64,000 nt of DNA from an uncultured Fretibacterium sp. (GTDB lineage Bacteria; Synergistota; Synergistia; Synergistales; Aminobacteriaceae), in contig CAMHMH010000001.1 of NCBI GenBank assembly GCA_946186205.1, positions 434,001-498,000 on the forward strand. Direction: 5' to 3'. The translations under genes were made by a program, and so were the position numbers. This document shows positions 53,265 to 62,042 of this stretch, piece by piece (position 1 is the first letter of the stretch; every line of letters starts with the position of its first letter). The notes beneath the pieces are model-generated. The model worked only from the letters and a program-made list of their open reading frames with translations. It searched no databases and was not told the DNA's origin.

Positions 53265-53808
53265 TTTATTCCACGAGTCGCAGAAGGCATTATTGACCCT
53301 TCCGCCCAAGAATGACACGGAGGCCGAAATTTTTTCCGAATGGGATTTCCCTGACGGTCTCCTGAATTTTGACGGGCAGGAATTTATTTTCCCGAAAGGT
53401 TTTCACGCACAGGCTTCAGCGCGGTGGGTTGAAGATGGACTCTTGCTCGTGAATATCGCGGTGTCGTCTGAAGTCGAAGGTGAATGCGCCCGTTGTCTTG
53501 CGCCCGCAAATCTTGAAATATCGGGGGAATTGGGGTATCTTTATTGTTCGCACGGTGCTGAAGAGCTTGAAGGCTTTGACGACTTTATGCCCGTTGAAGT
53601 GAGTCATTTCGGCCGGGTTATTGACGTTATGCCGCAGATAAGAGAGAGTATATATACATTGCTTCCCACGAAAATTTTGTGCCGTGAAGACTGCAAAGGA
53701 TTATGCCCTGTCTGCGGGAAAAATCTTAATGAGGGTTCGTGTTCATGTGAAAGTGATGACATTGACCCGCGGCTTGAAGCACTGCGGAATTTCAAGAGTG
53801 AACAATAA
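53257..53808 (+). CDS. YceD/DUF177 family protein
   Basis: 183 residues. FPKGFHAQASARW, CARCLAP, and a C-terminal CREDCKGLCPVCGKNLNEGSC-type cluster with DPRLEALRNF, the standard ending of DUF177 proteins encoded before rpmF. Linked in other bacteria to 23S rRNA processing. TTG start at 53257 overlapping ackA is uncertain; a start further in is possible. Confidence 0.85.
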   Translation: MRSLFHESQKALLTLPPKNDTEAEIFSEWDFPDGLLNFDGQEFIFPKGFHAQASARWVEDGLLLVNIAVSSEVEGECARCLAPANLEISGELGYLYCSHGAEELEGFDDFMPVEVSHFGRVIDVMPQIRESIYTLLPTKILCREDCKGLCPVCGKNLNEGSCSCESDDIDPRLEALRNFKSEQ

Positions 53809-53832
53809 TTACTACAGGGGGATTTATTTATC

Positions 53833-54027
53833 ATGGCAACACCTAAAAGAAAAGTATCTCACGCCCGCACATCACAGAGAAAAGCAAACTGGCTCGGAGC
53901 ATTGAGCGCACCTGCAACAATGGCCTGCCCTAAGTGCGGAGAAGCAACGCTCAAGCATCACGCCTGCCCTAACTGCGGTTCTTACAGGGGACATCAGGCA
54001 GTGAAGACAAAGACCGAAGAAGCATAG
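53833..54027 (+). CDS. rpmF: 50S ribosomal protein L32
   Basis: 64 residues. MATPKRKVSHARTSQRKANW opening and a zinc ribbon with CPKCGEA and CPNCGSYRG (four Cys, the zinc-dependent form). SD GGGGGAT precedes ATG 53833. Follows yceD, the conserved pairing. Confidence 0.96.
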   Translation: MATPKRKVSHARTSQRKANWLGALSAPATMACPKCGEATLKHHACPNCGSYRGHQAVKTKTEEA

Positions 54028-54051
54028 CAGCGGAAAAAGAGAATCACAAAG

Positions 54052-54080
54052 GCCGGGGGTATTAGTGCCTCCGGCTTTAT
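54052..54080 (+). terminator. Weak terminator after rpmF
   Basis: GCCGGGGG...CCTCCGGC followed by TTTAT. Confidence 0.55.
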
Positions 54081-54091
54081 GGTAAAAGATT

Positions 54092-55957
54092 ATGAGTGAA
54101 GAAAAATTTTATTTTCAGTCTGAAGCCGCCGAGCTGTTGCGGATGATGATAGACTCGGTTTACTCGAACAAAGATATATTTTTGCGCGAGCTTATATCAA
54201 ACGCTTCTGATGCCCTCGACAAACGACGCATAGAGTGCCTGAAAGACTCAGAGTTAGCAGAGAATACCAGTCCCGAAATCAAGATAGAAATCAATCCTGA
54301 CGCGAAAACTTTATCAGTAAGCGACAACGGAATCGGAATGTCCCGCGATGAGATCATAAAATATCTCGGAACAATCGCGAAATCAGGCACAAAAGAATTT
54401 CTCAAAGCCGCGAAAGATTCAAACACTCAGCAGGAATTAATAGGGCAGTTCGGAGTCGGATTCTATTCTGTCTTCATGGCCGCAGAAAAAGTAGAAGTGA
54501 TTACCCGCAAACTTGGCAGCGCAGAGACGTACAAATTCACATCAGACGGGGACGGCTCATTCACGGTTGACGATACTGAACAGCGCGGTGAATGCGGAAC
54601 AACAGTAACACTTTTCATGAAGCAGCCCGAAGAAGGCTCAAAGAATTATCTTGACGAATGGACTATCAGAGACATAATCAGCAAATATTCAGACTTCATT
54701 TCATGGCCGATATACTTCAAGGACAAAATCATTAACTCACGAAAAGCAATATGGCAGAGACCAGACAGCGAAATCACAGAGGAAGAATACAAAGAATTTT
54801 ACCAGCACTTGACGCACGATTTTGCAGAGCCATTAGCGCACATAAAGATTAACGCGGAAGGATCGACAAACTTCAAGGGCTTGCTGTTCATACCGTCAAA
54901 AGCTCCGTTCGACTTCTTCATGAATCCTGATTCGGGAGGAGTCAGCCTCTACATTAACCGAGTCTTTATCATGAACGACTGCAAGGACTTAATCCCGCAG
55001 TACATGAAGTTTATCCGGGGAGTGATTGACTCTGAGGATCTGCCGCTGAATATTTCCCGCGAAATTTTGCAGGATGAGCCAATAATCCGAATCATAAAAC
55101 GCAGCACACAGCGCAAAATTTTCACCGAGTTACGCGCAATGCTTGAGAACGACCGCGAGAAATATATTACGTTCTGGCAGGAGTTCGGGAAAGTCTTTAA
55201 GGAAGGAATCGCGCTTGACCCGGAGAACGTCAAAACAATACTTTCACTTGCGATATTCAGGACAACAGACAATGACGGCTGGACGACTCTCGATGAGTAC
55301 AAATCACGAATGAAGCCCGGACAAAAAGGTGTCTACTGTCTCGCAGGAAAGGACAATGTTACAGCGTTAAGATCTTCACCAAAACTTGAGCCGTTCACGT
55401 CAAGAGGCTATGAAGTCTTGCTGATGACAGATCCATTTGATGAATGGCTGCTCGCTCAGGGTGATTTTGTTCTGCCTGAAGGTGAAGCGGATTTTCTCAG
55501 CATTGAGCGCGATGATGTTACGCCGTTTTCAGATGACGAAAAGAAAGCCAATGACAACAAACTGAAAGAGATTGACGCGGAATTTGAGCCTCTGAGAAAA
55601 CTTGCGCTTGAGATTCTGCCCGACAAGCTCGAAACTTTAAGGCCGTCTTTGACTCTCACAGGGACTCCCGCATGTCTCAGAAACGGCGCGGGGGGAATAT
55701 CTTTGCAGATGGAAAATCTTATGCGTTCGGCCGGGCGTGTCGTTCCTCCTCAGAAAAGAGTGCTTGAAGTCAGCGCAAATCATCCCGCTGTCAGAAAGTT
55801 GATCTCACTCGCTGAGAATGACAAAGAGAAAGCCGGAAAAATTCTGCGAGTCCTTTATGATGAGTCATTGCTGCTTGAAGGGGTAATGCCTGACAACCCG
55901 GCGGAATTTGTGAAGCGTGTTGATGAGATTATGACTGTTGCGCTGGAGGACGGTTAA
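54092..55957 (+). CDS. htpG: Chaperone HtpG (Hsp90)
   Basis: 621 residues. GHKL ATPase motifs: ELISNASDALDK, VSDNGIGMSRDEI, LIGQFGVGFYSVFMA, GTTVTLFMK; middle domain with LPLNISREILQ; C-terminal dimerisation region. ATP-dependent cytosolic chaperone. The acidic repeat gene begins 3 bases after its stop. Confidence 0.97.
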   Translation: MSEEKFYFQSEAAELLRMMIDSVYSNKDIFLRELISNASDALDKRRIECLKDSELAENTSPEIKIEINPDAKTLSVSDNGIGMSRDEIIKYLGTIAKSGTKEFLKAAKDSNTQQELIGQFGVGFYSVFMAAEKVEVITRKLGSAETYKFTSDGDGSFTVDDTEQRGECGTTVTLFMKQPEEGSKNYLDEWTIRDIISKYSDFISWPIYFKDKIINSRKAIWQRPDSEITEEEYKEFYQHLTHDFAEPLAHIKINAEGSTNFKGLLFIPSKAPFDFFMNPDSGGVSLYINRVFIMNDCKDLIPQYMKFIRGVIDSEDLPLNISREILQDEPIIRIIKRSTQRKIFTELRAMLENDREKYITFWQEFGKVFKEGIALDPENVKTILSLAIFRTTDNDGWTTLDEYKSRMKPGQKGVYCLAGKDNVTALRSSPKLEPFTSRGYEVLLMTDPFDEWLLAQGDFVLPEGEADFLSIERDDVTPFSDDEKKANDNKLKEIDAEFEPLRKLALEILPDKLETLRPSLTLTGTPACLRNGAGGISLQMENLMRSAGRVVPPQKRVLEVSANHPAVRKLISLAENDKEKAGKILRVLYDESLLLEGVMPDNPAEFVKRVDEIMTVALEDG

Positions 55958-55960
55958 GCT

Positions 55961-57490
55961 ATGCCGTTCTTGCGCGCAGCACTCATCAGGAAAAATCTGC
56001 GGCCTGAAGCCGGACGGGTTAATGTCGTACTGACTCCAGTTGTTGAAGAGCAGCCAGAGATTGACGAGGAAATTACCCCCGCGCAGGTTGAGGATCTTCA
56101 CAGGCTCATAGACATTAGGACGAAGGAAGCCGAACAAAACGAGCCTGAAGATGTTATTGTCGTTGTGCCGGGAATTATCCCTGAAGGTGAGACGATAATT
56201 CTTGATTCTGAATCGGTGCAGGAAATCTTAGAGCCTGAAACAGAATCACAAGACGAAACTTCACAGCCTGAAACATCACAGCAAGTTACAGCCGGGATTG
56301 TTGCTACGGAGTCAGACATTCAGCAGGTAATCTCGCAACCCGAAATCCCACAGCCTGAAACATCACAGCAAGCTACAGCCGGGATTGTTGCTACGGAGTC
56401 AGACATTCAGCAGGTAATCTCGCAACCCGAAATCCCACAGCCTGAAACATCACAGCAAGCTACAGCTGGGACTGTTGCGACGGAGTCTGACATTCAGCAG
56501 GAAATCTCACACCCTGAAACCGCACAGCCCGAAACTTTACAGCAAGTTGCATCCGAAACTGTTATGCCGGAGTCTGAATCCCAGCAAGAAATCTCACAGC
56601 CTGAAACAGAGTCAGAGTCAGAAATCTCACAGCCCGAAATTTTTCAGCAAGTTACAGCCGGGACTCTTGCGCCTGAGTCCGAATCCCAGCAAGAAATCTC
56701 ACAGCCTGAAACAGAGTCAGAGTCAGAAATCTCACAGCCCGAAATTTTTCAGCAAGTTACAGCCGGGACTCTTGCGCCTGAGTCCGAATCCCAGCAAGAA
56801 ATCTCACAGCCTGAAACGGAATCAACGCCGGAAATCTTAGAGGCCGAAAACGAATCAGAGTCAGAAATTTTGCAGGACGAATCAGACTCAACAAGCGCGG
56901 ATTTTGACGAAAATTCACTCCTCGATGAGACAGAATCAAATGAGACTCCAGAAATTGAGACTCCCGAAACTGAATCAGAACTCGAAACTGTTACGCCTGA
57001 ACCCGAAACGCAAGAGCAGGAACAATCGCAGGAAGATTCAACGCAAGAGTCAAAACCGCAAAAGGATTACAGCGGCTCACATCTCAATTATGATTTCACG
57101 TCAGGAGAAAGATACGTTGACAAAGTTTCAACAAAGACAGAGTTCGACAAAATGCTTGATGAGCTTGCAAACATCAGCAAAGAGTTATTATCGTGGCAGG
57201 CTGACAAGTTCGCGCGTGATTACACCGGAAAATTTCAGGAGGGCGAGTCCTCACAGGCTGACGCACGAAAGTATGAGGCGTTCTTGGGCGGTTATATCAC
57301 GAACGCGGCCATGCTTCTTTACGACAAGGGCTACAGGGACGCGGCAATCAAACAGCTTGAGCAGGCAATAAGCATCCTTCAGGCCCGCAAAAAACTTGAG
57401 GACGAAACTTCAGCAATCAAATCACGTGTCGAGGAACAAAATGACGCTGTAGATCTGTCCGACATACTTGGGCTTTTCGGAGACGGCTAG
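55961..57490 (+). CDS. Acidic tandem-repeat protein with a TPR-like C-terminus
   Basis: 509 residues. A short N-terminal region (residues 1-100, with TPAQVEDLHRLIDIRTKEAE) is followed by ~230 residues of Pro/Glu/Thr/Ser/Gln-rich repeats in two sets: a 29-residue unit (ETSQQATAGIVATESDIQQV) three times and a 35-residue unit (SQQEISQPETESESEISQPE) over two times. The final ~120 residues are helical and may form a TPR-like hairpin (ITNAAMLLYDKGYRDAAIKQ). No signal peptide. Family unknown. Probably in one operon with htpG. The linker style resembles the Mrr-like protein at 16118. Confidence 0.72.
   Translation: MPFLRAALIRKNLRPEAGRVNVVLTPVVEEQPEIDEEITPAQVEDLHRLIDIRTKEAEQNEPEDVIVVVPGIIPEGETIILDSESVQEILEPETESQDETSQPETSQQVTAGIVATESDIQQVISQPEIPQPETSQQATAGIVATESDIQQVISQPEIPQPETSQQATAGTVATESDIQQEISHPETAQPETLQQVASETVMPESESQQEISQPETESESEISQPEIFQQVTAGTLAPESESQQEISQPETESESEISQPEIFQQVTAGTLAPESESQQEISQPETESTPEILEAENESESEILQDESDSTSADFDENSLLDETESNETPEIETPETESELETVTPEPETQEQEQSQEDSTQESKPQKDYSGSHLNYDFTSGERYVDKVSTKTEFDKMLDELANISKELLSWQADKFARDYTGKFQEGESSQADARKYEAFLGGYITNAAMLLYDKGYRDAAIKQLEQAISILQARKKLEDETSAIKSRVEEQNDAVDLSDILGLFGDG
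56264..56524 (+). repeat. 87-bp tandem repeat, three copies
   Basis: CAGCCTGAAACATCACAGCA recurs at 56264, 56351 and 56438, period 87 bp, near-identical between copies 1 and 2, the third diverging. In frame. Confidence 0.92.
56582..56830 (+). repeat. 105-bp tandem repeat, about 2.4 copies
   Basis: CAGCAAGAAATCTCACAGCC recurs at 56582, 56687 and 56792, period 105 bp, almost perfect. In frame (35 residues). Confidence 0.92.
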
Positions 57491-57518
57491 AGGACTCATC
57501 ATGGCAATCACATAACCG

Positions 57519-57552
57519 CAGCTTTCGTGAATCACGGAGGCTGTTTTTTTTT
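57519..57552 (+). terminator. Terminator of the htpG unit
   Basis: CAGC-CGTG-AAT-CACG-GCTG type hairpin followed by nine T. Confidence 0.8.
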
Positions 57553-57558
57553 GCCTTA

Positions 57559-57567
57559 TGCTATAAT
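57559..57567 (+). promoter_or_regulatory. Extended -10 promoter of the tct-gud operon
   Basis: TGCTATAAT, a perfect extended -10, about 45 bases before the tctC SD; no good -35 seen. Confidence 0.6.
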
Positions 57568-57619
57568 TTTTTCATCCAAAATTTTTTATACAATTTATCA
57601 CAGCAGGGAGAGATTTATT

Positions 57620-58636
57620 TTGTTCAGCAAGAAATTTGTTGCCTCTGTTCTTGTGTTCGTTCTTTGCTTCAGCCCTATGGCTATGGCTTCGGTCTATGAA
57701 GGCCAGCGCGTGCGAATCGTCATAGGCTCAACGGCAGTCTCTGGAGACAGCTACATGACAGCCGACATCGTGAACCGTTACTTGCAGAAATATCTCAAGT
57801 GCAGCTCAAAGGTCGACCCCATCGGAGCGAATGAAGCCTTTGCCACAATCAAATCAGCCGCGCCCGACGGTATGACATTCATGATCTTCCATGACATGAC
57901 ATATCTCGGAGTCCTCTTCGGCAGCTACGGCCCTGAGTATGACCTCGAAAATATGGTTATCGGCCCGCGCGTAGGTCAGAACCCCGGCTCATGTTTCGCC
58001 GCAAAGAAGAATGCTCCCTACAAAGACATGAAAGAGATGGCAGAATGGCTCAAGGCTGACCCTTCACGCACCGTAAGACTCTCCGTTGAGCTTGGGAGCG
58101 TCAGCAATCTCGGATTCGTCATCTATTATGTGTGGCTCAAAGACACTTACGGAGAAAACGTTGCGAATCAATTGCGCTTTGTTCTCGGCGGTTCAACTGA
58201 CACGAAACTCCAGCAGCTCTGGGACAACAACGCAGATGTTATTTTCGGGGACTACAGCTCATTCCTTCAGTACACAGCAGAAGGCGTTGACGAGCAGTTA
58301 GCGTTGAAGTATGTCGGCATTATGGATAAAGTTCCGGGGCGTGAAGACCTTCCTGTTTACGGCAACATGGGAATCACAATGGAAGGGAAGCCCGTTTACT
58401 TCTCAAAAGATTTCCTCATCTACCTTCCTAAGGGAACGCCTGACGAGGTTGTGAAAGAGCTTGACGAGGCTGTAGCGAAAATGCAGGCTGACCCCGACTA
58501 TCAGAGCGACATGGCAAAAATGACTTACGCAGGCAACACGCTTCCCAGCAAAGAAGCAAAAGAGTTCATCTACGCAAAACGCGACGCAATCAAGAAAGTA
58601 CTTTCAGAAGCTCCCAACATTGAAGATTTAGAGTAA
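57620..58636 (+). CDS. tctC: Tripartite tricarboxylate transporter solute-binding protein (TctC/Bug family)
   Basis: 338 residues: signal peptide (MFSKKFVASVLVFVLCFSPMA) and a Bug-type receptor domain (VRIVIGSTAVSGDSYMTADI; PDGMTFMIFHDMTYLG; YLPKGTPDEVVKELDEAVAK). Delivers a carboxylate to TctAB. The TTG at 57620 has SD GGGAG 10 bases upstream; the frame from ATG 57527 overlaps the promoter and terminator and is rejected. First of tctC-tctB-tctA-gudD. Confidence 0.87.
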   Translation: MFSKKFVASVLVFVLCFSPMAMASVYEGQRVRIVIGSTAVSGDSYMTADIVNRYLQKYLKCSSKVDPIGANEAFATIKSAAPDGMTFMIFHDMTYLGVLFGSYGPEYDLENMVIGPRVGQNPGSCFAAKKNAPYKDMKEMAEWLKADPSRTVRLSVELGSVSNLGFVIYYVWLKDTYGENVANQLRFVLGGSTDTKLQQLWDNNADVIFGDYSSFLQYTAEGVDEQLALKYVGIMDKVPGREDLPVYGNMGITMEGKPVYFSKDFLIYLPKGTPDEVVKELDEAVAKMQADPDYQSDMAKMTYAGNTLPSKEAKEFIYAKRDAIKKVLSEAPNIEDLE

Positions 58637-58644
58637 CAAACGCA

Positions 58645-58675
58645 AAATGCCTCCTCTGTGATTAGGGGAGGCGTT
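58645..58675 (+). promoter_or_regulatory. Intercistronic hairpin between tctC and tctB
   Basis: AACGcaaaatGCCTCC...GGGAGGCGTT forms a strong stem without a T run, so it is more likely an mRNA 3'-end stabiliser or partial attenuator than a full terminator; it would raise tctC over tctBA. Confidence 0.6.
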
Positions 58676-58700
58676 CTCACATTTCAAGGAGGCGTAAAAA

Positions 58701-59123
58701 TTGCAGCAAATGCTAAGGGAATGGCTGAAGATACGCAACATGCACTTCTTCTTCCCGTATCTTATCGGCTCAATCTGCTTAATACTTCTCGCAATCATAC
58801 TCATTCAGCGCGCAATCAAATGCAAAAAGGAAGGGACTCCGTTCATCAACTTCAAGGGGTATCACTTCTTCCGTGAAAATTATGACAAAGTAAAGCTCTG
58901 GGGATCTCTGATTCTTTTCGTCCTCTACATAATCTGCCTGCCGATTTTACATTTCGCATGGGCGAGCGTGATATTCATCTTCCTGTTCAATGTTCTGTTT
59001 GAGATGAAGCCGGGAAAACTTTTCGAGGCAAAGAGCGTATTAATCTCAGCAGTTATAGCTTTGGCCGGGTCTTGGGGAGTCTGGTATTTGTTCTTCAAGG
59101 TCTTCAACATAACATTGCCGTAA
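58701..59123 (+). CDS. tctB: Tripartite tricarboxylate transporter small membrane subunit TctB
   Basis: 140 residues with four predicted helices (about 14-34, 62-80, 84-102, 115-135), the TctB topology. TTG start with SD AAGGAGG 7 bases upstream. Sequence conservation in this family is low, so position between tctC and tctA is the main support. Confidence 0.82.
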   Translation: MQQMLREWLKIRNMHFFFPYLIGSICLILLAIILIQRAIKCKKEGTPFINFKGYHFFRENYDKVKLWGSLILFVLYIICLPILHFAWASVIFIFLFNVLFEMKPGKLFEAKSVLISAVIALAGSWGVWYLFFKVFNITLP

Positions 59124-59141
59124 TGGGAGGGAAAAATTATC

Positions 59142-60620
59142 ATGCTGCTTAATGTTGGTCTCGCGCTTCTCGGAACAGCTGTAGGAATAATTTTCGGAGC
59201 AATACCGGGAATGACCGCAACAATGGCCGTTGCCGTGTTCCTTCCCATGACTTACGCATTCTCGCTCGTTCCTGCGCTGTATTTGCTTCTCGGTCTCTAT
59301 GTCGGAGGCATCTCAGGAGGACTCATTCCCGCAATACTCATCAACGTACCCGGAACACCGTCGAGCGTCTGCACAGGTTTTGACGGTTACCCGATGGCAC
59401 GGCGCGGAGAGTCTGAACGTGCTCTCAAGATCGGAATCACCGCTTCATTCTTCGGAGGCATGATTTCATTGATAGTGCTTGCGCTGTTGACTCCTCCTCT
59501 CGCAAGAATGGCGATAAAGTTCTCGGCGATTGAGAAATTTTTGATTATCCTTTTCGCAATGACTGTTATCGCGGCTCTCTCGAAAGGCTCAATGACAAAG
59601 GGAGTCTTTGCGGGCTTCCTCGGTGTATTGCTGAGTCTTGTCGGCGAACTCTCAATGAATAACCGCATGCGAATGGTGCCTGACTTCCTGAAGGACGAAT
59701 TACGGAGCGGCTTCCAGCTTTTGCCGTTGCTGATAGGACTGTTTGCGATTGCTCAGATGTTCCAGGAGGCAGAAAAGGGAATGCAGAGCAACAATCTTGA
59801 CGAGGGCGTTACGGTTGAAGGCGCGCGAAAATTCTCGTTCTCAGACTTCAAAGGGCAGTGGGTCAACGTGATTCGTTCGTCATTGCTCGGGACATTCATG
59901 GGAATATTGCCCGGTGTCGGAGGCAGTGCCGCGTCATTAATCGCATACAGCCAGACAAAGAGCTTCTCGAAACATCCTGAATTGATGGGCAAGGGCGCGC
60001 CTGAAGGACTCATAGCTTCCGAGTCATCGAACAACGGACTCACAGGCGGAGCGTTAGTGCCGTTACTCTCACTCGGAATCCCCGGCGACGCTACAACGGC
60101 GGTGCTTATCGGAGCATTCTTGTTACAGGGGATTCAGGTCGGGCCGCTCTTCATTGGGCAGAACCCGGACATATGGAATCAAATCTTGCTCGCTCTCGTA
60201 GTGTGCAACGTCTTAATGTTCGTCGTAATGTTCTTCCCGATAAAGTTAATATCTCAGGTCGTCAAAGTCAGAAGCGCGAGAATGTACCCAGTAATCCTTC
60301 TGATGTGCATTGTCGGAGCTTATGCGACTCGTTCGGGAGTCATGTTTGATGTTTGGTGCTTGTTATTGTTCGGCGTGATTGGATTCGTGATGAACAAGAT
60401 CGGACTTCCTACAGCACCGTTTTTGATCGGCTTCATTCTCGGCAAAGACCTTGAGAAATATTTTATCGAGGCCGTGAAGGGAAATAATTACAACTTGGCA
60501 GTGTTCTTCCAGAGACCTATAGCCCTCGTGATTTGGGCGTTGATAGTAATATTCTTAGGTTACTCAATCTACGACAACATGAAGGGCGGAGCTTTGGAGA
60601 AAATGGGCGTTAAAGACTAA
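59142..60620 (+). CDS. tctA: Tripartite tricarboxylate transporter large membrane subunit TctA
   Basis: 492 residues, ~12 helices. Family landmarks: GAIPGMTATMAVAVFLPMT, GISGGLIPAILINVPGTPSS, FMGILPGVGGSAASLIAYSQ, ESSNNGLTGGALVPLLSLGIPG. Secondary carboxylate transporter driven by an ion gradient. The enzyme gene following suggests a sugar diacid as substrate. Confidence 0.94.
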   Translation: MLLNVGLALLGTAVGIIFGAIPGMTATMAVAVFLPMTYAFSLVPALYLLLGLYVGGISGGLIPAILINVPGTPSSVCTGFDGYPMARRGESERALKIGITASFFGGMISLIVLALLTPPLARMAIKFSAIEKFLIILFAMTVIAALSKGSMTKGVFAGFLGVLLSLVGELSMNNRMRMVPDFLKDELRSGFQLLPLLIGLFAIAQMFQEAEKGMQSNNLDEGVTVEGARKFSFSDFKGQWVNVIRSSLLGTFMGILPGVGGSAASLIAYSQTKSFSKHPELMGKGAPEGLIASESSNNGLTGGALVPLLSLGIPGDATTAVLIGAFLLQGIQVGPLFIGQNPDIWNQILLALVVCNVLMFVVMFFPIKLISQVVKVRSARMYPVILLMCIVGAYATRSGVMFDVWCLLLFGVIGFVMNKIGLPTAPFLIGFILGKDLEKYFIEAVKGNNYNLAVFFQRPIALVIWALIVIFLGYSIYDNMKGGALEKMGVKD

Positions 60621-60635
60621 AAGGAGGATGACAGA

Positions 60636-61964
60636 ATGATACCGACAATAAAGAAAATGGACGTTTACCCCGTCGCGGGCCATGACTGCATGGAGCTTAA
60701 CTTATCGGGAGCGCACGCGCCGTTTTTCACGCGAAACATCGTAATACTTGAGGACTCAGCGGGCAATCTCGGCTGCGGTGAAGTCCCCGGAGGACAGAAG
60801 ATCACAAAAGCACTTGAGGACATCAAGCACCTTGTTGTAGGCACAAGAATCGCAGACTACAAAGCGACATTGAACAAAGTCCGCAAATGGCTCGATGAGA
60901 ATATCAAGGATGACGTACGCGGGCTTCAGACGTTTGACTTGCGCACGGGAGTACATGTTGTTACGGCGGTTGAAGCTCCTCTGCTTGACTTGATGGGGAA
61001 ATTTCTTGACGTTCCCGCCGCGGCTCTCATGGGTGACGGAGTCCAGCGTGAGAGAGTAAGATTCCTCAGCTACCTTTTCTACATTGGAGACCGCAAGAAG
61101 ACAGACCTGCCCTACGAGGAAGAACCCGACTCACCGTGCGACTGGTACAGACTGCGCCACGAGGAAGCATTAACGCCGGAGAAAATTGTCGCGCTCGCAA
61201 AGGCCACGCATGAGAAGTACGGCTTTGAGGACTTCAAGCTCAAAGGAGGAGTCCTCCCGCCTAAAGAAGAGCTTACAGCAGTGCAGGCCATCAAGAAAGC
61301 ATTCCCGAACGCGAGAGTCGACCTTGACCCTAACGGATGCTGGAGCCTCAAAGAAGCGTTAGAGATTGCGCCTCAGCTGAAAGAGTGCCTAGCTTACTGT
61401 GAAGATCCCTGCGGTGCTGAGGGAGGATTCAGCGGTCGCGAGGTCATGGCCGAGTTCCGTAAAGCCGCGATGATGCCGACTGCCACGAACATGATCAATA
61501 CCGACTGGCGGCAGATGTTCCACGCATTAATCCTTCAGGCGGTTGACATTCCTTTAGCAGATCCGCACTTCTGGACAATGAACGGAAGCGTAAGAGTCGG
61601 GCAGTTATGCTCAGATTTCGGACTCATGTGGGGCTGCCACAGCAATAATCACTTTGACATTTCGCTTGCTATGGTCGTACAGTGCGCGGCGGCAATCCCC
61701 GGACGCATGAACGGAATCGATACCCATTGGATCTGGCAGGAAGGACGCGAACGACTCACCGTTGAGCCTATGCAGATTGTCGGCGGGTGCATTGACCTTC
61801 CCAAGAAGCCCGGACTCGGCGTTGATGTCGACATTGAGCAGGTGAAGAAGGCTAACGCTCTCTACTTTGAGCACGGACTCGGCGCAAGAGATGACGCAAT
61901 CGGAATGCAGTACTTGATACCGGGCTGGAAGTTCGACAACAAAAAGCCCTGCCTCGTTCGCTAA
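60636..61964 (+). CDS. gudD: Glucarate dehydratase
   Basis: Enolase superfamily enzyme turning D-glucarate into 5-keto-4-deoxyglucarate. 442 residues, the GudD size: [41 protein letters not shown] (catalytic KxK), [32 protein letters not shown]. Coupled to tctCBA (15-base gap), indicating uptake and use of glucarate or a related diacid. No kinase or aldolase of the pathway is visible before the operon ends. Confidence 0.94.
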   Translation: MIPTIKKMDVYPVAGHDCMELNLSGAHAPFFTRNIVILEDSAGNLGCGEVPGGQKITKALEDIKHLVVGTRIADYKATLNKVRKWLDENIKDDVRGLQTFDLRTGVHVVTAVEAPLLDLMGKFLDVPAAALMGDGVQRERVRFLSYLFYIGDRKKTDLPYEEEPDSPCDWYRLRHEEALTPEKIVALAKATHEKYGFEDFKLKGGVLPPKEELTAVQAIKKAFPNARVDLDPNGCWSLKEALEIAPQLKECLAYCEDPCGAEGGFSGREVMAEFRKAAMMPTATNMINTDWRQMFHALILQAVDIPLADPHFWTMNGSVRVGQLCSDFGLMWGCHSNNHFDISLAMVVQCAAAIPGRMNGIDTHWIWQEGRERLTVEPMQIVGGCIDLPKKPGLGVDVDIEQVKKANALYFEHGLGARDDAIGMQYLIPGWKFDNKKPCLVR

Positions 61965-61979
61965 TCTCAGAGTCAATTA

Positions 61980-62015
61980 TCCCCTTGTCATTCACGGCAG
62001 GGGGAAATTTTTTTT
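61980..62015 (+). terminator. Terminator of the tct-gud operon
   Basis: TCCCCT...AGGGGGA hairpin followed by eight T. Confidence 0.86.
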
Positions 62016-62042
62016 ACCGGCTGAATCAACGGAGGCAATACC

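Noticed and set aside
56475-57371. 121- and 155-residue plus-strand frames within the acidic repeat gene
   Set aside because: Out-of-frame shadows rich in Lys/Ser/Arg with no SD; the main frame is continuous.
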